Source of the DNA: Colletotrichum lupini
Taxonomy: Eukaryota > Ascomycota > Sordariomycetes > Glomerellales > Glomerellaceae
Reading direction: 5' to 3'
NCBI RefSeq assembly: GCF_023278565.1
Contig: NC_064682.1
Location: 2,108,001-2,172,000, forward strand
DNA: 64,000 nucleotides
A program made the position numbers and the translations under genes. The stretch's first letter is position 1, and every line of letters starts with the position of its first letter. The notes beneath the pieces are model-generated. The model was not told where the DNA came from and did no database searches. It saw only the letters and a list, made by a program, of their open reading frames with translations. Shown here in pieces: positions 35,871-48,701 of the stretch.

Positions 35871-37154
35871 TGAGGGGGTGCTTGCTTTCTTATGGTGGTA
35901 TTGTTGCTGACCTTTTGCTGAGATCTGGCGGGGTAACGTTAATACGTCGAGATATGGAAGAAAGCAAGAGACTATTGAGAGACCCCGCCGAGGATTCGGC
36001 ACCCACTCATTTAATTAATTTCAACAAAGTTGCCTGCGTCGACTTCTTCGGAGTGCAACGAAACGAAGATACTAATCTTGACCGTGAGGGTTCGTTAGGC
36101 ATCACGAGCACCCAAGTCGCCATCTAAAAAGGTCCAGGTGAGGTATCTTAGGTAAGCAAATGCACAGCCATCGCCCTCTGCTGATACGGTGATACCTAAC
36201 AGGAGACGGGGAGGCACCTGAGCGCTGGTACGGAGCTAAGGTAAGTCGAGGCAATAAGTCGCGGCCTAGAATACCAAAACCTGCCACTGCCATGGTGTTA
36301 CCTCGTGGACGGAAGTGCCAGCCCCCCCACAGTGCACCAGTGCACTTGATCCCAGCGGATGTAGGAAGCTGCACTTGCGGGAACATCCAAGCACGGACAC
36401 GGGACAGCCAAGCAACATTTCCCCTCCAGGGCACTATCTTGTCGCTTCCTTGCCCTCCCACACCGCCAGCTGCCGCCGCCATTGTCTTGAGCCTTGTCCC
36501 AACTTCGACCACATCACGCTGTAGCCAACAATACTCTGGTATTTTTCAGCCGCATCATCTTCTACTTTTCAACAATTTTCTCTCCCAGATCCCGCACCTC
36601 TGTCTCTCCACTGTCGTTGGGACAATATGCGCACCATTTGTACCTAGGCCTCCTCGCCCAAGGTCTCATTGCCCCCGGTCGTCAGATCCACCACAACCAG
36701 GTCCATTCGGAGACGGTGAAGAAGAGCAATTTCTACTTCAGCTTCGACCCCATAGTCGCATCAACTGCCACCTTGTTACGCTGCAGTCTACTCGCTACCC
36801 GCCACTGCGGTTTTTGAGATCGTTGAGCCACTGAGTCGCTCTTGCAAAACACCGTTGCTTGCGTCCCTCTCGACAACCACCAAGGCAAGAAGCAACCCCC
36901 CACTATTCCCACCTCGTCCGCCGTGTGCCGCACCGAATCCCGCAAACCACCCACGGAACTATCGACCCAACGACTCACCCAAACCACGGCCTTCAGCTAA
37001 CATTACGCAGCTTTACCAAGCTGCCTGACTGCCGCGTTCGCAAGGAAAACCTTCAGATCGCCGCATTGTCACTGGCGACCGCGGTGCCCTTCGCCCATTC
37101 TCCTTCCTTGCTCGGACTGCGGCGCTTCTACGCGCTCTAGTCCGCTTCGCAGCC
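35871..37154. other. Upstream region of the DUF7918 gene
   Basis: This is about 1.3 kb with CTTAGGTAAG-type motifs (36140-36245), then a long C/T-rich leader (36430-37150) that is probably promoter and 5' untranslated sequence. Overlapping open frames on both strands are Pro/Ser/Arg-rich with no similarity to known proteins; none is supported. Confidence 0.5.
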
Positions 37155-39036
37155 ATGCCCTGCTTTAAAGGGATTGCCGTTAGCATACATGCCAACGGTG
37201 CTCCTCTTCCCGAGCATGGTATGCAAAAGCAGTCACGACTGTCACGCATCAGCACCTATATACCCGTGCCTCAGCCAAGCATCAACCCCGATTCGAACAA
37301 GCCCGAGCCTGCCAAGTTCGCCATTTCAATTACCCTCTTGACACCCGGCTTGCCGATCCCGTACTCGACTCCGAAGTCCACCGAGACGAACCCTTATCCC
37401 AAGCCCCAGTTCGTCGGAGGCCTGCCCACCGCCGCTCAAGGTCCTTCGAAGTTCTCCGGAGTCGTCAACCCCTATATTCCCATGACCAATTCTGAGAATG
37501 AGACGATAGCCGCCTACATATACTTTGACGGAAGATCCAAGGAGGAAGTCGCCACGCTTCTGCGACCGGGTGAGGAGACCTGGGTCAACAGTCGTTGGGT
37601 TCAGGTACCCGATTCTGAAGGCGGAGGTCTTGCTGAGCGCGAATTTTTATTCCGCGAAGTCGGCTTGGAGCGTTGGCTTAACGGCTTGGACCTTCAAGGT
37701 CACGATGCGGCAGAGAAGCTGGAACGTCGCCGTCAAAAGTTCGAGAAGCGACGCAGGAGACAAAAGACTACGACTGGAGCGACAAGCATGCAAGTTGAGG
37801 AAGGCCCCAACGGCCCCAGAGACACTCTGCGCTACGGTGCCGAGGACGGATCTCCTGTTGAGGCTGTCTTTGGCGAAGACGACTCTGACTCCTTATCCGA
37901 CGATGACGAGATCCCCGAGGCAACTGGACAGATCAAGGTGCTGATGTTCCGTGTGCTTGCTTCTGGCGAAATAAAAAAAGGAGAATACTCTCCACAGTTC
38001 GATGCTCATGACGATGACGATGACGCGGAGTCCGGAAAGCAAGGCAATGGGAAGAGCGGCGTCGATGCTGACGTGGAGCACACTACAAGCTTTGCCAAGC
38101 CCAAGACGTTGGATCCGAAGACTATTAGTACTCAGACCGTGACGGGTATCGATGGCCCCGACAAGCCATATGCTTCTTTCACATTCTTCTACCGCGGGGA
38201 GAGTAAGTCGGCCAGTTTCTCAAGAAATGTAATAATGTTGCGTTCTAAGCGGCTAACAATGCGTAGGGCAACTCCAGAAGATTGGCATCATTGCTTCTTC
38301 AAAGGCAGCCCAGGCAACGCCGGGATCTGCCAAACGCCGGTCTGGGCAGCTAGACTTTTCAAGCCTCGGCCCCTTGAAGACCTCTGGCACCGTTGGATTT
38401 TCTGCCTTCAGAGACCAGGATACAGAGGCCACCAGACGACGGAAAGCCCGCAAGAAGAGCAATGGCAATATTGGGGGAGCTCTCAATGACGACAGTGACG
38501 ACGATGACGACGAGAGTGAACTTCTTGGAAAGATGCAGGATATTGATGAAAAGGACATCAATAACAAGCTCGCCCCCGAGGACGTTAGATCTCAAGGGGA
38601 GCTTGCTGATGGTGTGAACCGTATTCGAGTATGTTTTACTCCCCACATCCTCTTGTGTAAGCTTGGCACCTGACTCCTCGTAAAACAGCTTAAGAGAGCA
38701 CATTCAGCCGAGCCCGACCGCTCCGAGAACGCAGGTGCCACCAATAACTCTGTAAACTCGGGCGCGTTCGGTAATCCGTTGATTGGCGCTGCAAGCGCTG
38801 CAGGCAATGGCGATGTTTCCGAGGGCGTGAACCAGGACCCTAGCAACGACGCTACGATAGAGGGAACAATTGGGAGCCCCTTGAAGAAACATCGGCCGAG
38901 TATTTCTGGCGGCGATGATCAAATCCGAGCCCAGTCAAATAACTCAGGTTTGAGCGATGTCATGAACCGTGGGGTCCCTACACAGACAAATGCGCCGGCC
39001 ACCTCGGGTACCAATGTCGACGAGGAAGAGCTGTGA
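37155..39036 (+). CDS. DUF7918-domain protein of unknown function
   Basis: The three exons are 37155-38202, 38267-38628 and 38689-39036, giving 585 residues. The introns have donors GTAAGT and GTATGT and acceptors GCGTAG and AAACAG. The N-terminal 60% matches the fungal family annotated as DUF7918: opening MPCFKGIAVSIHANGAPLPE, then PAKFAISITLLTPGLPIPYS, ETIAAYIYFDGR and, just before the first intron, YASFTFFYRGE. No catalytic motif is visible. An acidic region (about 255-320) contains DDDSDSLSDDDE and HDDDDDAES runs, and a second acidic patch follows (NDDSDDDDDESELL). The tail is Ser/Asn-rich and disordered. KFEKRRRRQKTT near residue 195 could be a nuclear signal. Function is unknown. Confidence 0.82.
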
Positions 39037-40154
39037 TACTCAATCGCTTATACTGGTTCAATCAGGGATGAAAGGGGCTGCGGGAGTCTGGGTCACATGG
39101 TAGAGAGGGTCCATGACGATATCCACGCCAGGCGAGTGCGATGAATAAGAAAAGCGTCAGAGGTCCTGAAGAAGGCCTGTTCGGTGATTTTGTATGCCGT
39201 TCTGGCAAATCAGCGGCGACTCAGCTAGGTCATGACCGCACAGGAAGTCGCGAGGCCCAGCCTGCTTTCAATAGAAACGTGTATTCTTGTGTGTGTACTA
39301 CTTGCTGGGTGGACATCTTTGTGTAGCACTCTGTGCCACAACTTCCAGGAATACATATCAAACAGGCATCTCGAATTAGTAACCGTGCGAAGTATTGAGA
39401 AAAAGACCTTTGGAGGGGAACGAATCGGTACCGCCTTGTTCGCTCGAAGACAAGCATGATTGTGTCTTCCTGTGGTCAGCCTCTGTTGTATTCGGCAACA
39501 TCATCATTAGGATGTAGCTTAGAGAATTTTCTGCCTTGATTGTTGGTCGTAGGTCGCTGTGGAAATGGATGTCTACTCTCGCGCGTATGCAAGACTATTT
39601 GAGTGGGAGAATGGAAGTCGTGCAGAACGAGAAGACCAACCGGGGGTGGGGGTCGGAGGCTAGGCTGAGGATACAGAGTACCACGACTATTTGTCAAGGT
39701 CTCTCTCTAAGGTATTGTCTATTTGGTCTACTTTGACTCGATCCTTGGACACCATGGCTGCCACACACAATTACCTGTACCTGAATTCGTTTCGAGACCC
39801 CGAGCCTCCGTTGCCTTAGAGGACTAAATGTGTTTATCTCTTTCATGTCGCCACGACGCCGCTTGGACGAATAGGGAATGACGGCCAAACGCTTCTAGGT
39901 CGGAATGTCCAACATACCACCAGAATTCTCATTATCGTACATTAGCATAAATACTACAGGTTCTTTTCCGTGATTTCCATGTAGAACGCCCTGTGGAAGG
40001 AATCACCGCCCATATCTCCTTTTTGTGAACCCCCAATCCGCCTGTTTTCCCGCCCGTCTTGTGCCGCGATTGATCCGAGGAACACACCTTGCCATCGCCT
40101 TGTCTTGTGAATAGACATGATTGTCAGATTGGGGCCAAATCTCTCCACAGTTTC
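39037..40154. other. Convergent intergenic region between DUF7918 and NOT1 genes
   Basis: This contains the two 3' untranslated regions and about 1 kb of otherwise featureless sequence. Short frames on both strands show no domain. Confidence 0.5.
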
Positions 40155-43100
40155 TTATGCGCGCTGTAAAATGGCATGGAAGCGTTCAATGACCTATTTG
40201 GCGCGACATTAGTCACGGGTGAATGTCGACGGAGTCGGCTCAAGCTGCTTCGCTTACCTCTGGGTTTGACTTGACGAATGGGAGATCAAAAAACATGTAC
40301 TTCTCGTTCTTGAGCAACTCAACAACTGTCACCATGAGACCCCAGGGTTGGGGCCAGTAGCCGATCAGGCGTTCCCAAAGCACGCGAGTGATTTGCTGCC
40401 TGATCTCCGTCTCCTCAGGGTCATTCATGTCCTGGCCGAAGATCTCCAGTAAGATACGGCTGAAGTAGTTGGTATGGGCATTGGGGAACCGCAATTGGTT
40501 TGCAATGCTGGTGATGAGGTAGTAGCGGGCCTCAGGAGGCAGCTCGTGAAGCAAGATGGACATTGTGGCCACATCTGATGAGGCTGGATTGAAGACATCC
40601 GTACCCTTCTGAGTTGACTGCTGGACAGCATAGTTGCCGACATGAAGAGTGACCGCCTCGACCACTCGCAAATTGGCATTGATGGGCACATGCCCAAAAC
40701 CGGTATCAGGTCGCTGGCTTTCGACAATGGCTCGCGTGATGTGTGCTAATGTATCCTCAGACGGGCCGTTCTGCAGCGCGTGGTCAAGGACATCGAGCAA
40801 GCCTAAGTCGCGCAGAATAGACGCAGAGTTGTCTAGACATTCAGGGGAGTCCCTGGCACCATCTACTCTATCAGCTTGCAGACCGGGAAACGAAGGATCC
40901 GGCATCTTAGGATGGGCTGCTGGGTTCGCTGTCAATATGGCGTTGAGAAGCTGCTTGCAGTGAGGAGGGACACTAGCTACGAGTTGATGTGAGTGTGCCG
41001 CGAGGTAGTCCGAGTAGTCGTGCTGTAGAATAACGAGTAGCTTGAGGGTGGCTCGATAAATCTCTCGCGCTACATTGGAGGGCTCGATCGCTTTGACTTG
41101 TTCGCCAATATGTTCCAGGAGCAATTGCAGGAGTCTGGTAAACGCCACCCACCCGGAGCGATCCTTCATTACTGCAGGCAAGAAAGCCCGATGCTGGAGG
41201 AGGGAGAGCCAGCCGAAAACGAAGCCAGGAAGATATTTCGGTCCGAGGTCTGCGAGTCTGGCAGCGAATTTCAGGAACAGCTCCGATCTCTCTGACTCGG
41301 GGAGCTGCTCTGCAGTAGAGCTGATTTCGTAAAGGAGAACCGACAACAGACGATGGAACACTCTCTGGTTGAAGTGATCCGCGCGCTTCACATGGTGATG
41401 GTTAAGCACGAGAGTGATAAAGGCCAAGACAGAATCCAAGTAGACCGCTCGGCTTGGCGTCGGAGTAGGCTGTGCTTCACCGTGAAGTCTGATAAAAATG
41501 TTAATCATCTTTGCGAGGGCATCCACAGCGAGGAAGGCATCCGTCAGGGTTCCCGTCGAATGGACGAAGTGCTCAAACCTGTCCACCGACATGTCTGTTG
41601 CGATTCTGAGGAAAACAAAAAGGTCGTCCTTGCTCTTGACAACACCTCTGATTTGCATCTGCTGCACGAACATGATGGACGAGGTCTCCGATCCGTCAGG
41701 GTTGTTGCAAAGATGGATCCATTCGTCAAAAACATATTCCATTTGGTCCTGCTGAAGTGCGCCTTCGCTCTCCTGTTGCGCAGTTTGAGGCAGTGTTTGA
41801 CCAGAGAGCTTCGCCTTCAAGCGCTGTCCGATAGCGGAATCTGGCTCGTCCTGTATCCAGGACCAGGCAGCCTCGAGTGTCCGAACAAAGTCGCCATAAA
41901 GCGCCATTGGCCGGCTGCCGAGGAGAGTCAGATCAACCATCTGGTCTAAGAAGTCTAGCGAGCCTTCTTTCCTTTGCTGCAGCGCTTTGGACATGGATAA
42001 ATCAATGTTTCTCCAGTCGAGGAGGTCGGTGCGCAGCAGTGCAGCGAGAAGTGGCATTTGGAGGAAGGTGGCTCCAGACTGTTGGCGGAAGTGGGCAGTG
42101 ACGCGGTTGTTCAGCGTTGGGCCAGAAATCTTCCGCAACGTCTCCAGGACATGGACCAGGCTTTCCAAGGCTAAGTTGTCATCAATCGGGCTGAAAATGA
42201 GCTGGATAATTTGATCAGCAGCAAAAACAGCAAACTCGTCTGAAGTCTGCGATGCCTTGATCATATGCTGAACCAATGCGTCAACCACATCTAGGACGGG
42301 ATGTGGCCTCGGGAGGTCGGCGAAGTGTTCCTCGCGCGCTTCGGTCGCCACGCGCTGCAGTTCCATGAGAAGCTTCTGGACGCGTTCAATCAAAGCGCGG
42401 CCGTCCATTTGGAATGCTTGGGGCCTCGCGGTAGGCATCGCTCCATTGTGAACGGGGGCGTACTGCTGAACCTGAGAGCCGAGGTGTTGAACGGCTGGTG
42501 CATCTGCCGTAGCTCCCAGGCTGGGTACTGTGGAGAACTGGTCTTGGAGAACTTCGTTGGCAAGCGATCTAGTCGCATCAGAAGCGGAGGGTACGTGAGA
42601 TGGAGCATTAGAAGTGGTGGTCCGAGGCTGGCGGGCGAAGTCCTCGTATATGGCCATCTGTTCAGGGTTGAGGCCGCCCATGCTTGGCGACAACTTGAAC
42701 GGGTTGGGAATCGTCCACGCCCACCGACTGAGAGAGGCATCCACATATGGCTCATTAGGGCGCTGAAGGCGATGACGACGGCGTGCTTCCAGTTCAGGCT
42801 CAATCATCTCCTCAATCTCCGGCACAGCTCTCTCCTCAGCTTGCTTCTCGATGATGTTGCATGCCAGATCAAGATTTGAGTTCACACACATGATGATAGT
42901 GCCTTCCGGTAACCCTTGCGGTAAATCATTAGATGAGTTCCTCATATAATTTGTGAAGTTGGCTCTCAACGGCTCCTTAGAGGTCACCAGCGCCAAACTT
43001 CCGGCAGTCGCCTTCACCATGCTGATGGCTGATGTCCTGACCCTGTTCTCATCAGGCTCAGTCGCAAAATCTTTGTGAATCATTTGCTGGGTGGAAATGG

Positions 43101-46100
43101 CAGCAATCGTGACGGATCGATCTACCACAGGCTGTATGATGTCTTGCAAAGCCTGCGTAAGAGCAGTCCGAACAATCTCGTGCAGTCGGGTAGCCGTTAC
43201 CACCATTTCGTTCGTAGGCGGAATGTGAATGAGCGGGCCAAGATCTGGGATTGATGCAGCAATGACCTGAGGAGAGAGGCCAGCTGTGACACCCGTGGAA
43301 ATCCCGTTAAGGGAAAGATTTTCAAACGTCTCCAAAGCGTCTTGGGAAACCAGCTCTTGTGCATCTTCGACAGCGGCACGGTTGAGAATCTCGCCGGAAG
43401 GCTCGATACTTTTGTGGTCAAGGTTAAGACCCTTGCACAACACTTCAATCTCGAACTTGAGATTGAGCTTCAGCTCAGCATGGTGATATAACTCGATGAG
43501 CAAGTGAATGATATCCATCAACCATGGGTTCGGTGGCCGAAATACGGTTGAGTTGACTCCCTGGAGAATGACTTTGCAAACGAAGGGAATGACCACGATG
43601 AGCCTTTTCGTGTCGTGAGCCTCGATCAAGAGCTGTTTGAAGGCAATGTTCTTGTGCTTAATCGGCTTATCGCGAGCCAGAGTGAGAAGACCAAGCCAGC
43701 CTCCAAGATTCTTGAGGTGTGACCGTTCGGTCGAGTTCTGCATGGTGGCCTCCGAGTTGAGCATACGAGCCACGCTCACGTACGTCTCTCTCAAAACCTC
43801 TCCCCACAGAATCTTGTCTTCGAACAGCTTGACCAGTTCAAGGTAGACTTGGTGATAATTAGGCTGCATCTTGGCTCGCTCCTCGACCAGATGGCTTGCA
43901 AACCATTGCTGATAACGATGTTCCAAAATTTCCCGCAACTCTTGACACATGGTTTGAAGGGTGGTCTCGGTAAGATTGTTCAGTACGAACTGAATCTTGC
44001 CTTGTGTATCGCTTGATGGCTCCTCGCAATCGACTCCAGGCGAACGGTCAGATGCGTTGATAGACTGGAAGGGCTGCGGTTGACGATCCGTCGGTCTGCC
44101 TTCGGGTACGTTACCGTTCGAAAGAGACTCGCTATTGACATGAGCTGAAGGCATAACGCCGTTGCGCGATCGTGCAAGCTCATCCTCGTGGTCTCGAACC
44201 ACGTCTTCAGCCTTCTTCCAGGCCTCGGTACCTTGTAGGCCGGGTATCTGCAGCAATTGTCGACAGAAGCCGGGCCATTCCCGGAAGCGAGAAAACAGTT
44301 GCATCAGGGCCTGCAGTCCAAATTTGTACATCGAATCCTCTGGGGAATAGTCTCTGACAGCCTCAAGAATCATGCCAAGACCAATCTTGAGCGGGAGATC
44401 CGAGATAAGCTTGTGGGAGATGATGCCACCGAAAAGCACTGCGGTTGTTGCGAGTGCCTCTAAGGGATAATCGACATAATGAGCGTATTCATCGAACAGG
44501 CCGTGGATCATGCATGCGAACACGTCTTGATCTAGAGGATCGCGAGAATGTTTGTACCGATCCAGGACCTCGACGATGTTGCGGACTTGAATTTCGTCCC
44601 CGTACATCTTCTTGTAATGTTCTTCCATCTTACTGTTGGCCCCGGTAGGCAAGGCGTTCCCATCTTTGCCGTTGGCGTCAATGATATCGTCGAAGCCTTC
44701 GCCATAGTTGATCAATCTAGGGTAGACCGTGATGCAAGATCGCTGCACCATGATGAGATCCTGCAAGGGAGTCTTGGGGAGAAAGTCCTCCAGAATTTGC
44801 AGAAAAGCAGCCACTGTCCTCACTTGGAGAGTGGTACTAGATTTGACGGCAGCTTGGCCATCAGGGGGGCGCTGGAATTGCAATTCCAAGTTTGCCTTGA
44901 TCAGCAAAAACTGGAGCAAAGACCGCGCAATCTCGTTGCTTCTCTCGGAGTTGAGTCGCGCCCAATTAACCAAGTCAAGATAACCCTCGGCATGAGCAAG
45001 CGCTGCAAGATCGAGTCCAAACCCATTTGATAGGTATACAAGCTCGTCGAGCCACTTGTGTTTCAAGGCATGCTCAAAAATCAAGGGAAGATCGGTTGGT
45101 TTAATGGCATGTGCCTCAATCAGCCGCTGAATCACCCACTCCTTGTCCTTCTTCCACAGGCTGTCGAGAACAAAATCATATTCCGTTGATCGTTTGTAGA
45201 GGAAGCTTTCGAAAAGAGAGTTCAGCGTATCGACTGCCATCGTTGGCCATGGTTTCGGCACTCCAAACGCGGAAACGACGAAGATGTCTAGGTTAGGTAC
45301 CACGACTTCCTGGAACAGGCGCTTGGCTTCGACGCTTTGCGACGCGTGGACTGAGTGAAGGGCAACATGAAACACGGCCGACAGTGCCTCAACAGACACC
45401 AACGCGTGCTTGGCCGCGAACGCCGCGCGTTGCTGAACCTCTGGGGCAGATTGCACGTAGGTTTCCAGTGTCAGCGTTGGAATCAAACCCGGGATTGTAC
45501 TGGCGTCAAGCTGATCCGGCTGAAGTGAGGCGAACGCGCATATGAAAGACAGTTGGGTTTCTGGATGTTCCCAGTTTCCACCCCATAGCTTCTGGATATC
45601 AAATGTTTGATCATCTTCAGCGATCGGGAGCAACGCATTGTATAGACGGAGAAATTGCCGGGAGGAGATTCGAGCGGATCGCTGATCGAAGTATGAAACC
45701 ACGTCTTGCCACCTAAATGACGAAGGTAGAACTCGACGGAGGGCTGCCGCAAGAATCGACGGGTCATAACGGGGTGTCTGGCTGATAGTGCTGTAAGTCA
45801 GGGCGATTGACACCTGCTCTTCACTGAGCTGAACATTCTGAGGCCGACTTTGCAGGTATGAGACGCAACTCTCCTCATCTCTAGTAAAGTCGCCGCCCGT
45901 TCTTTGGATGTATGTTGCCAGAGCATTTGGAGGTTTGTCGGCCAGCACTCTAACCAAATCAAGCGCGGCAAGCACTTCAGAGGGCGGCGGAGCCTGGTCC
46001 CCGTGCCACCTTGCCTGGACCTTGTAGGCTAGTTCGGACTTGGACGCGGCGTTGAAGTTTGGTGGCTGATACTGAATGAAGCGATCGACGAGTACAGCGA

Positions 46101-46918
46101 TGAAGGAATCGGTCAAATCTGCGTGCTCTTCTAGTTCGCGCCGGGCAAGAATGTTCACGAAGGTCGGGAAATTCGTGGATAAGATGGCATCGGCTGGATT
46201 TGAGTAGTCAGCATTAGGAACATTTGTTTCCCACGACAATAGGACAACCAACCCTTGGTCTTGAGGTCGGACCTTGATCCTGTCTTGAAGGCTAGCGCCA
46301 ATATCGTCTTTTCGAGAGCATCCAACTTGAATGCTTCCATGAAAGTTGACATGTCAAAGTCACGGAACAAGTCTTCTGTGCCGGTTTCGATAGACTCAGC
46401 AATCTTGATGGCTTGATTGGCGTCGTGGGAAATCTTCTTCATCTCGCTCATGAGAAGGTGAAAATTGCCATTGGTTCCCGGCCGTGTATGTCCGTGGAAG
46501 ATATGGCCAGCATGGGCAGCGACTAGGCGCGTAAAATACTTCGCAAAGACCTCCATTCCGTGTTCATTGATGAGCTAAGGAAGATGTTTACGTATCAGCA
46601 ATGATCTAGCGTTAGACCGAATTTGAGATAATTTGGTTGCAAGCTCGACGTGGGTGGGAAGGCTACCTTTTGTAGTTGTTCTGCTTGTGTCTCCCACTTG
46701 GCGCGGTCCTTGTCTTCCTTGATAGCACCGAGGAGGAGATATACTTGGGCGACAGCAATTTTGACCAGGGAACTTGGCCCTGTCGGACTACTCGTACTTG
46801 GACTTGCGCCTGCAGTCAACCCAGCGGATTGTGATGGATAGGTTGAGTGCCAAACTCCAGTGTGCAGTGTCTGTGAAGGATGTGGAGAGAATGATCCCGA
46901 CCTTGGTTGTGGGACCAT
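40155..46918 (-). CDS. NOT1, scaffold subunit of the CCR4-NOT complex
   Basis: NOT1 (CNOT1/Cdc39) is the large scaffold of the CCR4-NOT deadenylase complex, which shortens mRNA tails and regulates transcription. Exons in coding order are 46667-46918, 46253-46574, 40258-46193 and 40155-40193, giving 2,182 residues. N-terminal HEAT repeats include EDKDRAKWETQAEQL and AIKIAESIETGTEDLFRDFD. The MIF4G domain that binds CAF1 starts about residue 920 (KIQFVLNNLTETTLQTM). The CNOT9-binding DUF3819 segment is at about 1180-1320 (DRSVTIAAISTQQMIHKDFA). The NOT1 C-terminal domain is at about 1790-2175. The last exon replaces an intronic VSEAA ending with IERFHAILQRA, which restores the conserved terminus. 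Start ATG is at 46918. The frame upstream stays open to a TAG at about 46977 that is preceded by an acceptor-like sequence, so a further 5' exon is possible. Confidence 0.93.
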
Positions 46919-48701
46919 GGGAGAGTATTGCGTATCGGGGCGGAAGAAGTTTGGAAGGAGGAGGAGTCCGTTCTACAGCAAGACCAGACTAGACCAACTT
47001 CCTCGCTGGAGGCTTCCGTTATCGAGCCACCAAACTAACTATCTCGCGATCGACTACGCCCACATCAACGACGAGCACTTCCAGAACTGTGAATGTGGCC
47101 GTCGGCGTGACGAGGCGGGCAACAAATGCCGCAGCTGATGCGCGAGTGCGACGAGGAAGATGAATGGGTGGAGGCGAGGATGCGTAGGCCGTGTCCGAAT
47201 CGTTGCTGATGCGATGGAGGTATCGAGCAAAGGAGGGGAGGGGGACCTGGCACTTGAGCCAGGTCGACCGAGACCGCAATCAAGATGCCCACCGATGTTC
47301 GGGCGGGGATCGATGAACGGCTTCTGGAACTAGCTCGCTATTGCCGGAGGTTGAGGAGGAGGATGGGAGGGGAATGGAGAGAGGGAGAGTTCGTAGAATA
47401 TGCGACGTTGATCGATCGGGAACGTCTGTCGTACGGTGCTTGACAGCTTCGCAAAAAGAGAAGAAATTAGAGCCTGGCTGGTTTGAAAGGTACGTGAGGA
47501 CGTGGAGGCTACCTATGGTTGCCGGTAGGGGATTGGCTTGGACATGCACAAGGCGGAGAATGGACGGCACCTAAGGGAAAATGTGCCTTACCTAAGGTAC
47601 CTGACCTCATGGGCGAAGGCATACAGTGGAGGGAGGGTAAGGAACCTGATGGCAGGAATCTACCTCCAGGCAAGGTCGGGTGGTACCTACCTTACCCAGG
47701 CCAGGCAGGTACCTAAGGTAAGGTACCTTAAGGTGCCTTACGCAGTTAGGTAGGCAAGGTGACAGTCTGTGTGCATCTACACCGCCTAGGACGGTCATAC
47801 TTGAGGCACCAAGGGCAGCCCAGATACAGCCGGCCCGGCATTGTAAAAAAGTAGATGGCCCTCAGACAACATGCTTTACCTACCTTAGGTACCTTGGCAC
47901 GTCTAGGCGCGCTGCAGGTAGGCATGACCCTAAGGTAGCTCGGTTAGAAAGATATCGAGTCTCTTCTAGACGTAAGCTGGCCTCTTTAGTGCTTGATTCA
48001 ACGAAGATACCAAGGTAGATAGGTAGGTAAGGTATCCAATTTCCGTACTGCTGGAGAGCCTATGGTTGCACGTGACCTGCCAGAGGTCTCGACCTGGGGA
48101 GAAGTAACTAAGATAGCACCCTCACAGGGAGAGGCATCTAGGAAGGTACTTACTGCGAAGGCATTCAGTATTGGGCTAACTACCCCGAATGCCCTTAGGC
48201 CTTTTACGTAGTATGCCTGCCTGCCTTGGTACCTAAGGTGCCTACCACCCCCGCTCTCGTCCTGCCCGCCTGAGGTACTTTCTTTGCTACCGAAACGGAT
48301 ACCTTATTACAGGTGATTTCCCTAAGGCAGACATGCTTGACGTACGAACACGCTAAACTCAGCCTAGCCATCCACTGACACTTGAGTAGGTCGCCTTATG
48401 TAATGAAATGGTTACTCGGCAACGGTACCAAACAATATTACCTTGGCCGTCTGCTCATCAATCGACCGACCCGTCGCCCGAATACAGCTATTGACGCCAA
48501 CGTGGCTCTCAATCAACTCCAGCTTTCCAATACCAAAATTCAGAAGCGACACATTGAGGTTGTGCGCAAAGATACCCAAAGGCTGTTAATGAACCTTGAT
48601 TCATTTTTCTACTATTTAGTAGCCCGGATCGACCGCATGCAACGCCATACCTCTCTTGAGTCTGTTCCTTATTTAAAGGCGTTAACGCACTCGTAGGCAT
48701 C
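46919..48701. other. Divergent intergenic region between NOT1 and F-BAR genes, rich in palindromic motif
   Basis: From 47570 to 48260 the sequence carries many copies of a palindromic word of the type CCTTAGGTACC / GGTACCTAAGG, for example at 47590-47605, 47700-47735, 47876-47893 and 48228-48243. A 104-codon frame (48382-48696) has no recognisable domain and lies in the likely F-BAR promoter, so it is not called. Confidence 0.6.

Noticed and set aside
40258..46251. Reading the NOT1 large exon as a stand-alone 2003-residue protein
   Set aside because: Its N-terminal residues before ADAILST are intron translation and its last residues run into another intron; spliced exons on both sides restore conserved NOT1 sequence.
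48382..48696. 104-codon frame upstream of the F-BAR gene
   Set aside because: It ends six bases before the F-BAR start and has no recognisable domain; more likely promoter or leader sequence.
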